Shown here one piece after another: positions 1 through 7,606 of a stretch of 11,050 bases of DNA. Origin of the DNA: Akkermansiaceae bacterium (lineage in GTDB: Bacteria; Verrucomicrobiota; Verrucomicrobiia; Verrucomicrobiales; Akkermansiaceae); NCBI GenBank assembly GCA_025457805.1, contig JALOTR010000028.1, forward strand, positions 1 through 11,050, in the 5' to 3' direction. Position 1 is the first letter of the stretch; every line of letters begins with the position of its first letter. The notes beneath the pieces were generated by a model, which was not told where the DNA came from, searched no databases, and saw nothing but the letters and a program-made list of their open reading frames with translations. The position numbers and the translations under genes were made by a program.

Positions 1-172
1 CCGTACAGGTAGATTTGAAACCACCTGAGTGTTTGGCCACACATTCCGAATGACGTCGAGAGTCGTTTGGGCAAGATGTCAAGGTCGACAGTGTCGAACG
101 CAGTCGATAATAAAAAAAATCAAAACAACGCCAGGATGGCAGTGTCGCTGCGATCGACCATGTTGAGTATAG
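1..172. other. Gene-free left edge
   Basis: I see no convincing gene here. The stretch is AT-richer than the genes to its right (61-120 is about 42% G+C) and includes a run of eight A. An 11-bp perfect palindrome, CGACA-G-TGTCG, lies at 86-96. The frame of the sigma fragment downstream meets stops at 164-166 (TGA) and 170-172 (TAG). Looking in the other plus frames, I found no sequence resembling the missing sigma region 2. The left junction of a deletion or rearrangement probably lies close to 172-185. Confidence 0.5.
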
Positions 173-724
173 GTCAAACAATACTTTGGTGATGGCGGTT
201 TCTTTGAGAAGGCGGATCAGGAAAAAGGGAAATTCCGCACCTTTCTGTTGACTGCATTCACCCGGCTGCTCGGTCAGCGGACCACGCATTCGAACGCCAT
301 CAAGCGTGGCGGCGGGCAGCTCCACCTGTCGATCGATTCCGCTCAAGCGGAGATATGGCTTGTGGCGGATCCCCAATCCGGCGGTGAGGATGCGGCGCTT
401 GCTTTCGAGCGACATTGGGCGAAGAACATCATCCGCAGCGCCATCGCCTCCCTGGAGTCTGAAGCCATCGTCACGCCAAAGACCGCCAAACGATTTGTTG
501 TCATCAGCCGTTTCCTCACCCCGGAGGGTTGTCTGGATTACACCATCCGGCAAGCCGCGGAAGATCTGGAGATCAGTGTGGCCAGTTGTGAAAAATCCAT
601 CCAACGCCTCCGCGCACAGTTCCGCCAGGCCGTCCGCCAACAAGTGGCCCAGACCCTCAAGGATCCCACCGAGGAGGCCGTGACCGAAGAAATGATCCAG
701 CTCCAGAAGTCGCTGATGGGTTGA
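173..724 (+). pseudogene. 5'-truncated ECF-like RNA polymerase sigma factor (region 4 fragment)
   Basis: The reading frame looks like the C-terminal two thirds of a sigma-70 family factor of the kind common in Planctomycetota and Verrucomicrobiota. Family-typical blocks appear in order: FFEKADQEKGKFRTFLLTAF (200-259), KRGGGQLHLSID, FERHWAKNII, FLTPEG, then the region 4 helix-turn-helix ending in SIQRLRAQFRQAVRQQVAQT. The family resemblance starts near 185-200, upstream of the first usable start (TTG at 248). No ATG or GTG start lies in frame between the upstream TAG (170-172) and that TTG, and region 2 (core and -10 binding) is absent. If translated from 248 it would be a 158-aa DNA-binding fragment. 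I read it as a decayed remnant, or less likely as a short regulator acting without region 2. The family call is firm; the pseudogene status is inferred. Confidence 0.72.
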
Positions 725-729
725 CATGC

Positions 730-747
730 GCCCATCGGACTTTGGGC
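730..747 (+). terminator. Weak hairpin after the sigma fragment
   Basis: GCCCA (730-734) can pair with TGGGC (743-747) across an 8-nt loop, starting 5 nt after the sigma fragment's stop. No T-tract follows, so a role as an intrinsic terminator is doubtful. Confidence 0.25.
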
Positions 748-767
748 AGGGAAGGGTGGGGAAGGGG
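744..767 (+). promoter_or_regulatory. G-quadruplex motif in the DUF6288 leader
   Basis: Five runs of three or four G lie within 24 nt: 744-746, 749-751, 754-756, 758-761 and 764-767. The loops are 2, 2, 1 and 2 nt. This meets the canonical intramolecular G-quadruplex pattern with very short loops. The G-rich strand is the mRNA-sense strand, 63-86 nt upstream of the ATG at 830, so a fold could form in the 5' leader RNA or in the DNA near the promoter. The pattern is seen directly; any regulatory role is inferred. Confidence 0.5.
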
Positions 768-818
768 AGGAACGGTATCGTTTCCTTGCTTGTGCTTGCC
801 CGCAGATCCTCCATGTTC

Positions 819-824
819 GGAAGG
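819..824 (+). promoter_or_regulatory. Ribosome binding site deciding the DUF6288 start
   Basis: GGAAGG lies 5 nt before the ATG at 830. It favours that ATG over the overlapping in-frame TTG at 827, which would leave only 2 nt of spacing. Confidence 0.55.
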
Positions 825-829
825 TATTG

Positions 830-3223
830 ATGAAAACCCATTCGTTTCTCTTTGTTTTCTTATCGTGGATGCTCGTGACCCTGCCAGCGCATGCTGCCGG
901 GAAGATTCCCGGGATGCGCTCGCCCGATTTCACCAAAGGCGAACCGATTCCGGAGGGGGCGAAGCACGATTGGAATCTCGGCCCCACCGGTCTGCGCGGG
1001 TGGATGTTCTGCGACAAGCTGGTCACCACCGATGCGCGCCAAGTGATGATTACGAAGGTGGATGAGGGTTCGCCTTCGGATGGGATCGTCGCGGTGGGCG
1101 ATGTGATTCTCGGAGTGGGCGGCAAGCTTTTCTCTTTCGATCCCCGCACCGAGTTCGGTGTGGCCATCAGCCGTGCGGAGAGCGAATCGGGCGGAGGAAA
1201 GCTCGCCCTGACTCGGTGGCGCACGGGTAAGACGGAGGATGTGGTGGTGAAACTTCCGGTGCTGGGAAGTTATGGCATGACTGCGCCCTATGATTGCCCA
1301 AAATCAAGGCGGATTTTCGATCAGGGGATGCGGGCTCTTGCCGCCCGTGCCGCCGATCCTTCTTATGCGAAGAAGCTAAATCCCATCACACGGTCCCTGA
1401 ATGCGCTTGCGCTTCTTGCCAGTGGCGACCCCGCCTACCACCCACTGGTGAAGCAGGAAGCCGAGTGGGCTGCGGGGTTTTCTGCCGATGGATTTGCGAG
1501 TTGGTATTATGGATATGCCATGATGTTGATTTCCGAATATGTCATCGCGACCGGTGACACCAGCGTGATGCCCGGGCTGAGACGGCTGGCTCTGGAAACG
1601 GCAAAAGGCCAGAGCGCCGTGGGATCCTGGGGGCACAAGTTTGCCCGACCGGATGGTCTGTTGCATGGCTACGGCATGATGAATGCACCGGGCGTCCCTC
1701 TCACCACCTCGCTCGTCATGGCCCGCAAGGCGGGTGTGGAGGATCCGGAGATATCGGAAGCGATTTCGAGGAGTACGCGCTTGCTGCGTTTCTATGTGGG
1801 CAAGGGCGCGGTGCCTTATGGGGATCACCATCCATGGACTCAGACCCATGAGGACAATGGCAAGTGCGGCATGGCGGCGGTCTTGTTTGATCTGTTGGGA
1901 GAAACCCAAAGCGCGGAGTTCTTCTCGCGCATGAGCGCGGCCTCACATGGGCCCGAACGCGATGGCGGGCACACGGGAAATTTTTTCAACATCCTTTGGT
2001 CGCTTCCCGCAGTGGCCCGCTCCGGACCGAATGCAAGTGGCGAGTGGATGCGCGAGTTCGGTGGCTGGTATTTCGATCTCGCGCGCCGCTGGGATGGCAG
2101 CTTCGTCCATCAAGGGCCACCGGAACCGGGAAACGACAAATATGCAGGATGGGATTGCAGCGGTGCCTATCTGCTCGCGTATTCGCTGCCCTTGAAACAA
2201 CTCCTGCTCACCGGCAAGCAGCCCCCCACCATTCCGCAGTTGAAGGTTTTCGAAGCAAAAAGCCTCATCGCTGATGGACGGGGATGGTCGAACAAGGATC
2301 GCGATTCGTTTTACCAGAAACTCGACGAAGTGGAACTGTTGCGCCGACTCCAATCGTGGTCGCCGATTGTCCGTGGACGGGCCGCCACCGCGATGGCGAA
2401 GCGCAAGGACTTGCCGCTCGCCCCCATCATCGGGTTGCTCGAATCCGATTCCATCGCTGCCCGCATCGGCGCGTGTCAGGCTATGGAAGCGATGAAATCG
2501 CGAGCCGCGCCCGCCGTGCCGCAGCTTCGCAAGACCCTCGATCACCCGGACCTGTGGCTGCGGATCAAGGCGGCTGACGCGCTCGCGGCGATCGGTCCGG
2601 CGGCCATGCCTGCGGTTCCGCAAATGCTCGAACGCCTCGCCCGTGGCCCCACTCCCGATGATCCCCGGGGCATGGAACAGCGCTTTCTCTGCTTTTCTGT
2701 TTTTGGTGGCTTGTTGGACAAGTCTCTCGATGGCGTGGATCGCGACTTGCTCCTCAAAGCGGTGCGGCTCGGACTTCGCAATGAGGATGGCCGTGCCCGG
2801 GGCGATGTGGGTTCGGTCTATCAACGACTCACCTATGACGAAATCCGCCCTTTGCTACCTGCCATTCGCGAGGCCATCATCAAACCCGCTCCAAGTGGCG
2901 AGATGTTCGCCGATGGCATCCGCCTCAAGGGTTGTGAAATCCTGGCCAAGCACCGCATCCGCGATGGCATGGAACTCACCCTGCAACTCTTTGATCTCGA
3001 CCGCTGGGGCAAAGGTCCACGCCTCAAGCGATGTTTCGAGATCCTCGCCTCTTATGGTTCCGCCGCGAAACCGATCGTTCCCAAGCTGCGCGAAGTGGAA
3101 CAACAACTTCTCGTCCATTCCGAATCCAAGTCCCTCAAGCCCCGCATCGACCAACTCCAGTCGCTCATCCGGAGCATCGAATCCTCATCCGCAGTGATCG
3201 AACTGCGCGAGATGGATCCATAA
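830..3223 (+). CDS. Secreted DUF6288-type protein with PDZ-like and HEAT-repeat regions
   Basis: A 797-aa exported protein of unknown biochemical role. The ATG at 830 is preferred over the adjacent TTG at 827 because GGAAGG (819-824) lies 5 nt upstream and the product begins MKTHSFLFVFL, a good signal peptide with likely cleavage after AHA (residue 22). Residues about 48-140 look like a PDZ domain (LGPTGLRGWMFC, then KVDEGSPSDGIVAVGDVI). Residues about 150-470 form the DUF6288 core, which is rich in Trp, Gly and His; a conspicuous block is HHPWTQTHEDNGKCG (333-347). Residues about 510-610 are HEAT-like alpha repeats (APAVPQLRKTL, PAAMPAVPQMLERL). The family is common in Verrucomicrobiota and Planctomycetota. 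No catalytic residues can be assigned. The core could be a helical toroid that binds or cleaves a glycan or peptide, but this is speculation. It is transcribed apart from the minus-strand genes that follow, and its 5' leader carries a G-quadruplex motif. Confidence 0.85.
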   Translation: MKTHSFLFVFLSWMLVTLPAHAAGKIPGMRSPDFTKGEPIPEGAKHDWNLGPTGLRGWMFCDKLVTTDARQVMITKVDEGSPSDGIVAVGDVILGVGGKLFSFDPRTEFGVAISRAESESGGGKLALTRWRTGKTEDVVVKLPVLGSYGMTAPYDCPKSRRIFDQGMRALAARAADPSYAKKLNPITRSLNALALLASGDPAYHPLVKQEAEWAAGFSADGFASWYYGYAMMLISEYVIATGDTSVMPGLRRLALETAKGQSAVGSWGHKFARPDGLLHGYGMMNAPGVPLTTSLVMARKAGVEDPEISEAISRSTRLLRFYVGKGAVPYGDHHPWTQTHEDNGKCGMAAVLFDLLGETQSAEFFSRMSAASHGPERDGGHTGNFFNILWSLPAVARSGPNASGEWMREFGGWYFDLARRWDGSFVHQGPPEPGNDKYAGWDCSGAYLLAYSLPLKQLLLTGKQPPTIPQLKVFEAKSLIADGRGWSNKDRDSFYQKLDEVELLRRLQSWSPIVRGRAATAMAKRKDLPLAPIIGLLESDSIAARIGACQAMEAMKSRAAPAVPQLRKTLDHPDLWLRIKAADALAAIGPAAMPAVPQMLERLARGPTPDDPRGMEQRFLCFSVFGGLLDKSLDGVDRDLLLKAVRLGLRNEDGRARGDVGSVYQRLTYDEIRPLLPAIREAIIKPAPSGEMFADGIRLKGCEILAKHRIRDGMELTLQLFDLDRWGKGPRLKRCFEILASYGSAAKPIVPKLREVEQQLLVHSESKSLKPRIDQLQSLIRSIESSSAVIELREMDP

Positions 3224-3291
3224 ACCCGGATTCCGAAGCTGACTCGAAGCACAGGAAGAGGCATGCACCTGATGACTCATGCCGGTGGAAA

Positions 3292-3351
3292 GGAGCGGGT
3301 TCATTCTGAACCCTGTCTCCAGCGGACATGTTGTCCGCCGAACTGACTTCG
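3292..3351. terminator. Triple hairpin between convergent genes
   Basis: Three inverted repeats follow each other in the convergent space between the plus-strand DUF6288 gene and the minus-strand hypothetical gene. The first is GGAG-C-GGGTTC (3292-3302) with GAACCC-TGT-CTCC (3308-3320). The second is GCGGACA (3322-3328) with TGTCCGC (3332-3338), seven perfect pairs around a 3-nt loop. The third is CGAA (3339-3342) with TTCG (3348-3351). The position suits a bidirectional terminator. No strong T-tract follows on either strand, so it could instead be a REP-like palindromic element. Confidence 0.45.
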
Positions 3352-3457
3352 ATTTGGCCGACAATAAAGATTTATGCAACTACTGGCCATAGACTCCCGG
3401 AGCGCTATCGCCGGTTGCCACGAGCGTCTTGTCCGCCTTGGCGTCTTTCGCCGCTTG

Positions 3458-3988
3458 TTACTTTGACTCGTAGAATGGCTGGTCGCGTGCTGCTGAATTG
3501 AAGTCATTAACGATCTTCGAGAGCCACACTTTATCGGCATCAACACACTTCAGAGTCACCGCCGTGGTCATCAACTGTGGCGGCAAACATCGACGAAGGC
3601 ATTCAAGCGACGCACGAACAATATCTTCCTTGGGGTATTTACCCGACTTGTGATGAGCAAATTTGGTAGCATCCAGGACGATAAATGGCTCGGAGCCGAT
3701 TGCCCCGAGGTCGTTGGTAGAGAACCTGATACCACTAATCGAGGCGAGATTCAAATCCGCTGTAGCTTGCTGGGGGTTATCCGTGGGTGGAACATTGCGG
3801 ACATGAATTAGATCGATTGCAGATCCAGCGCTGTTGGCATACCAATGATGGCAAGTTACCTGAACAACCTTGACGACGCCCGAGCCCAGCCCGGCCAAAG
3901 GTTGGTAGGTTGTCGTAAGAGCTGACTCACCTGCAATCGCCGCACTTGCGATTACCCAGATTGATGAGATTGCGAGGATGGTTTTCAT
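3458..3988 (-). CDS. Exported hypothetical protein
   Basis: I do not recognise this 176-aa protein. The ATG at 3988 is chosen because it begins a clean signal peptide (MKTILAISSIWVIASAAIAG, likely cleavage after AIA at residue 19). In-frame ATGs at 4012, 4024 and 4048 would bury it behind a polar extension. No Shine-Dalgarno motif is evident. The mature part has four cysteines (in QVTCHHWY, ECLRRCLPP and LKCVDAD), which would allow disulfides in the periplasm or outside the cell, and ends FYESK. After the TAA stop at 3458-3460 the same frame stays open for 25 more protein-like codons to a TAG at 3380-3382, so the present end may be a nonsense change. It follows a membrane-protein gene by 69 nt on the same strand, probably in one transcript. 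Sampled G+C is about 45-48%, against about 63% in the flanking genes, which suggests a separate origin. Confidence 0.65.
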   Translation of the reverse strand: MKTILAISSIWVIASAAIAGESALTTTYQPLAGLGSGVVKVVQVTCHHWYANSAGSAIDLIHVRNVPPTDNPQQATADLNLASISGIRFSTNDLGAIGSEPFIVLDATKFAHHKSGKYPKEDIVRASLECLRRCLPPQLMTTAVTLKCVDADKVWLSKIVNDFNSAARDQPFYESK

Positions 3989-4057
3989 TGTATTGGTAAA
4001 CGATGAGCGCATCGCTCGGTGCATGAAAGGAGAGTCTATGAAAAGCAATTGGAAAGT

Positions 4058-4447
4058 TTATGCACCGTTGCGTGGCGTGACTCGTTCGGCGATTCCAGTT
4101 TCCTCGTGGACTCCTGTTGAACCGAAGAATCTGCTTCGGTACTGAAAAGCAAGTAAGAACCCGACGATGGCAGGTAGCTCGCCGTACAATACCCGCGTCA
4201 TCAACCAAACTGATACGAGCAGTAAGGTCCAAAACATCCAGCGCGGCGGAGTCGTGAGAACCTTGAGAGTGGCGGTCCACGCCAGTGCAACTCCCAATGC
4301 CATCAATGATGCCCTGAAGCATATTCCGTGCAGTGTGTGGGTAATGACCTCCGAGGGATCCCCAAACATGGAAATGCGCTGATGGATCACAGGTGCCACA
4401 ATCATGAGGACACCGACTACGATTAAGTATGGGATGGGTCTTTTCAT
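4058..4447 (-). CDS. Small four-helix membrane protein, hypothetical
   Basis: A 129-aa protein starting MKRPIPYLIVVGVLMIV. Four hydrophobic segments are visible: about 6-22, 43-63, 70-85 and 88-101. The tail after FQYRSRFF is polar. I do not recognise the family, and it has no obvious catalytic motif. The ATG at 4447 is the first possible start and directly precedes the first helix; only a weak purine stretch lies upstream. It is the first gene of a probable two-gene minus-strand unit with the exported hypothetical protein downstream (69-nt gap). Both lie between the plus-strand DUF6288 and GH2 genes. It could be a small sensor, a transporter subunit or a partner of the exported protein, but nothing in the sequence decides between these. 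Confidence 0.6.
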   Translation of the reverse strand: MKRPIPYLIVVGVLMIVAPVIHQRISMFGDPSEVITHTLHGICFRASLMALGVALAWTATLKVLTTPPRWMFWTLLLVSVWLMTRVLYGELPAIVGFLLAFQYRSRFFGSTGVHEETGIAERVTPRNGA

Positions 4448-4524
4448 TGTCTCTGTGTAGGTTTGGCGATCCCGGAAGCTACCCGAGTTATTCTGAGACT
4501 GCCAGTGCGTAAATTTCTAGTTTT

Positions 4525-4625
4525 CTGCGGACGTGAGGGCGCATCTACGGCGGGATGGAACCCTGTGACCCAGGCGCTGCCCTGGGGTGGCATGTTTCGC
4601 ACCGTTGGTGCTGAAGAATCGCACA
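4525..4625. repeat. Putative dispersed palindromic repeat (paired hairpins)
   Basis: Two perfect hairpins sit close together: CCCAGG (4569-4574) with CCTGGG (4581-4586) around a 6-nt loop, and GCACC (4599-4603) with GGTGC (4607-4611) around GTT. The arrangement, a 'cccagggc..gccctggg' hairpin followed by a short 'gcacc-ggtgc' hairpin, resembles intergenic repeats I associate with Verrucomicrobiota and Planctomycetota. Those repeats produce spurious peptides such as APTVRNMPPQG (minus strand) and VTQALPWGG (plus strand) when translated, and both peptides can be read here. The hairpins are seen directly; membership of a repeat family is from memory. The outer boundaries are approximate. Confidence 0.45.
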
Positions 4626-4714
4626 CTTCCTGCTCCATGCTTCATGCCATTAACCCGTTTGGGATGGACACAAGATTGGCAGGCTGGCTCGGATGCGGGA
4701 TCATGGGTCGCGTG

Positions 4715-7606
4715 ATGAAGTTGTTTCTCTATCTTGCGTTGGTGTTCGCAGCATGGACCTCTGCCACAGGGTTCGCGCTTGAAGCCAAGCGTTCCCTTGC
4801 GGGCGAGTGGCGTTTTGAAATGGATCGGGCGGATGCGGGGGTGGATGCCACCTGGTTTTCCCGCGAGTTGAAGGACAGGATCCGATTGCCCGGAGTGTTG
4901 CAGTCCCAGGGTTTCGGCGATGAGATCAGCGAGGAGACGCCTTGGGTGTTGGGGCTCGGTGGCGAGTGGTGGAAACTGCAATCCAAGGAACTCCGGGAAA
5001 GCTTCTCCAAGCCGGGCCATGTCGAGGTGCCCTTTCTTTCCCAACCGCCGCGCCACTATCTGGGAGCCGCGTGGTATCAACGCGAGATCGAGATTCCGCA
5101 GGATTGGAAGAATCAGCGTGTGGTGTTGTTCCTTGAACGCCCTCGCTGGGAGTCGGTTGTCTGGTTGGATGACCGGCGGGTCGGATCCGCGCGCAGTTTG
5201 GTGGCACCGCACGAGTTTGAGCTTGGTTTGTTAGAGCCCGGTCGTCATCGCTTGAGCATCCGCCTGGACAACCGGCAGATCGTGCGGGATGAAAAGGAAA
5301 ACGGCAACATGCCAAATGCCCACGCCATTTCCGACGCGCTCGGGTCCACATGGAACGGCATCGCCGGGCGGATCGAACTTCGTGCGACACCTCAAGTATG
5401 GCTTGCCGATGTGCAGGCCTTTCCAAACGTGGGGGATAAGTCCGTGAGGTTCAAAGTCCAAATCGGCAACCTCACCGGCAAGCCGGGCGATGGCACACTG
5501 AGTGCGGGGGATCGCAAGATGCCGGTGAGTTGGGATGCCGACGGTGGTTACGCCGAAATCATCGTTCCGCTCGGGCCGGATGCCATGACATGGGATGAGT
5601 TCCAGCCGCACCTCCACACGCTCAAGGTCTCATTGGCAAGTCCGGCAGGCCCACATGAGAAGGAGATCCGCTTCGGCCTGCGTGAAGTCACCTGGCGCGG
5701 CAAAGACCTGCTGGTCAATGGCCGGGTGGTCAATCTCCGCACCACTCACTTCGGGTTGGATTTTCCTCTAACAGGATACCCGGCCACGGATGTGGAGTCA
5801 TGGAAACAGATCATCCGCCGTTGTCAGGAGTTTGGCCTCAATGGCATTCGCTTTCATTCCTGCTGTCCGCCGGAGGCGGCCTTTGCCGCTGCGGATGAAC
5901 TGGGCTTCTATCTGCAAGCGGAGTGCGGACTATGGGCACCTTTTTACAAGGATGGCACGTTCACCCGTTATCTTGAGGAGGAAACACCGCTGCTGCTGCG
6001 GGCTTATGGAAATCATCCCTCGTTTCTCCTGTTCTCACCCGCCAACGAACCGTCCGGCCGCTATACCGAAGTGACGCCCCAGTGGGCCAAACATTGGTAT
6101 GGCATTGATCCCCGGCGGCTCTACTCCGCAGGCACGGGGTGGAACCGTCCGGAACAAGTCTTTGGTGGTGCGCAAGTCGCCGGGTTGGTGCGCTTCGGCA
6201 AAGGGGAATTGCGGAATAGCACGGGTTGGTTCGGAGAGGATTTCCGCAGCGCGCTCGAAGGGGTGGAAATCCCGGTGCTTGCCCATGAAATCGGCCAATG
6301 GTGCGCCTACCCGGACTTCGAGGTGATTGAGAAATTCACCGGTTACATGCGGCCATCCAACTATCGGATTTTTCGTCACATAGCGGAAAAGAACGGTCTC
6401 TTGGATCAAAACCGCGACCTCGCGTGGGCATCGGGAAAGTTTCAACTCGCCTGTTACAAAGAAGAACTCGAAGCCAATCTCCGCACACCCGGATTGGCTG
6501 GGCATCAGATGTTGGACATCCGCGACTATCTTGGCCAGGGCACCGCATTGATTGGTGTGCTGGATGCATTCTGGGAGCCGAAATCCTATGTCAGTGCGCA
6601 AGAGTTCCGTCGCTTTCACAGTGAGTCGGTGCCGCTTGCCCGCTTGAAGAAACGCATCTTCACCACTGCGGAAACTTTGTCATGTGATGTGGAATTCTAT
6701 CATTTTGGCAAGGCTCCGCTGGCTGCTGCCAGGCCGGTTTGGAAAATCACCGGACCCGATGGCAAAGCCATCATCGAGGGTGAATGGCCCGCGCGCGACA
6801 TCCCTCTCGGGAAAAACATTCCGCTGGGGCAGTTGAGTGCGTCGCTCGCCTCACTGCCTGCACCGGCGGCATACAAACTCGTCGTCGGACTGGAGGGGAC
6901 TCGCATCGAGAATGATTGGAATTTCTGGGTTTACCCAGCTGAGGATGTCGTTCCCGCGCCGGCTGTTTCGGATGGGGTTTTGGTTTCCAGCGATTGGAAT
7001 GAGGTCGCGGCGCACTTGGAAAAACAGGGGAAGGCCATCTTCACTCCAAAGCATCTCGATCCCGCCACTTCTCCGCCCATGAAGCGCACGCCGATTTTCT
7101 GGAACATCCAGATGACCGTCCGCCCGCCCCGCAATCCGGTCCCGCGCTTTGATGCGATGCTTGGTTTGTTATGTGATACTCATCACCCCGCGCTTGCCCG
7201 TTTTCCGACAGAACGTTTCTGCGATTGGCAATGGACCTCGATCATCCATGGTGTGCGTTCGGTCAATCTAACATCCGCACCGGCAGATCTCCGACCGATT
7301 GTTGCGGCGATTGATGACTGGAACCGCAACTGGCGGCTGGGTGTGATTTTCGAGTGTCGCAGCGGCCCGGGGAACTTGCTCGTTTGCGCCATTCCGCTCG
7401 ACAAGAAGGATCCCGTGACCCGCCAACTCCGTGCCTCGTTGATCGGCTATGCTGCCAGTGATGCCTTCCGACCGACCACCACTCTCACGCCGCAACAGGC
7501 GCAGCAGTTATGGAATCCAGGTCCCGGAGCGTCACCCGCTCCAGGCACGAGGCAATTCGATCCTGACCTTGATGATGGAAGTGGCAAGCGACCGCCGGAA
7601 CCATGA
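4715..7606 (+). CDS. Secreted glycoside hydrolase family 2 enzyme
   Basis: A 963-aa exported retaining glycosidase of the beta-galactosidase/beta-glucuronidase superfamily; the substrate cannot be told from sequence. The start at 4715 gives the signal peptide MKLFLYLALVFAAWTSATGFA. ATG 4703 adds only four residues and is equally possible. An open frame back to TTG 4463 reads through a repeat-like spacer and is unlikely to be coding. The jelly-roll sugar-binding domain spans about 25-215 (SLAGEWRFEMD, then LGAAWYQREIEIP). A beta-sandwich follows, then the TIM barrel from about 330 (FPLTGYPATDVESW, RFHSCCPPEAAF). The acid/base is probably Glu445 in SPANEPSGR and the nucleophile Glu525 in LAHEIGQWCAYP. 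A 300-residue C-terminal part includes two further domains, and the end (after LTPQQAQQLW) is Pro/Gly-rich. Both catalytic acids are present, so the enzyme looks active. It probably acts on polysaccharide in the periplasm or outside the cell. Confidence 0.9.
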   Translation: MKLFLYLALVFAAWTSATGFALEAKRSLAGEWRFEMDRADAGVDATWFSRELKDRIRLPGVLQSQGFGDEISEETPWVLGLGGEWWKLQSKELRESFSKPGHVEVPFLSQPPRHYLGAAWYQREIEIPQDWKNQRVVLFLERPRWESVVWLDDRRVGSARSLVAPHEFELGLLEPGRHRLSIRLDNRQIVRDEKENGNMPNAHAISDALGSTWNGIAGRIELRATPQVWLADVQAFPNVGDKSVRFKVQIGNLTGKPGDGTLSAGDRKMPVSWDADGGYAEIIVPLGPDAMTWDEFQPHLHTLKVSLASPAGPHEKEIRFGLREVTWRGKDLLVNGRVVNLRTTHFGLDFPLTGYPATDVESWKQIIRRCQEFGLNGIRFHSCCPPEAAFAAADELGFYLQAECGLWAPFYKDGTFTRYLEEETPLLLRAYGNHPSFLLFSPANEPSGRYTEVTPQWAKHWYGIDPRRLYSAGTGWNRPEQVFGGAQVAGLVRFGKGELRNSTGWFGEDFRSALEGVEIPVLAHEIGQWCAYPDFEVIEKFTGYMRPSNYRIFRHIAEKNGLLDQNRDLAWASGKFQLACYKEELEANLRTPGLAGHQMLDIRDYLGQGTALIGVLDAFWEPKSYVSAQEFRRFHSESVPLARLKKRIFTTAETLSCDVEFYHFGKAPLAAARPVWKITGPDGKAIIEGEWPARDIPLGKNIPLGQLSASLASLPAPAAYKLVVGLEGTRIENDWNFWVYPAEDVVPAPAVSDGVLVSSDWNEVAAHLEKQGKAIFTPKHLDPATSPPMKRTPIFWNIQMTVRPPRNPVPRFDAMLGLLCDTHHPALARFPTERFCDWQWTSIIHGVRSVNLTSAPADLRPIVAAIDDWNRNWRLGVIFECRSGPGNLLVCAIPLDKKDPVTRQLRASLIGYAASDAFRPTTTLTPQQAQQLWNPGPGASPAPGTRQFDPDLDDGSGKRPPEP

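Noticed and set aside
86..118. Palindrome followed by A-rich stretch as an intrinsic terminator
   Set aside because: On the plus strand the tail is A-rich rather than T-rich, and on the minus strand the T-run precedes the hairpin, so neither orientation fits.
538..1224. 228-codon minus-strand open frame across the sigma fragment and DUF6288 start
   Set aside because: It spans two recognisable plus-strand frames and an intergenic leader, and its product is Arg/Ser/Pro-rich with no family resemblance.
1943..2824. 293-codon minus-strand open frame inside the DUF6288 gene
   Set aside because: It is antisense to a well-supported gene, has Arg/Gly/His-rich low-information sequence and no start signal; open antisense frames are common in high-G+C genes.
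4448..4530. Promoter elements for the minus-strand pair (TTTACG with a 17-nt spacer)
   Set aside because: The matching -10 (TAACTC) agrees poorly with consensus, so no promoter is called.
6035..6619. 194-codon minus-strand open frame inside the GH2 gene
   Set aside because: It lies opposite the conserved catalytic region of the GH2 enzyme and shows no independent motifs.
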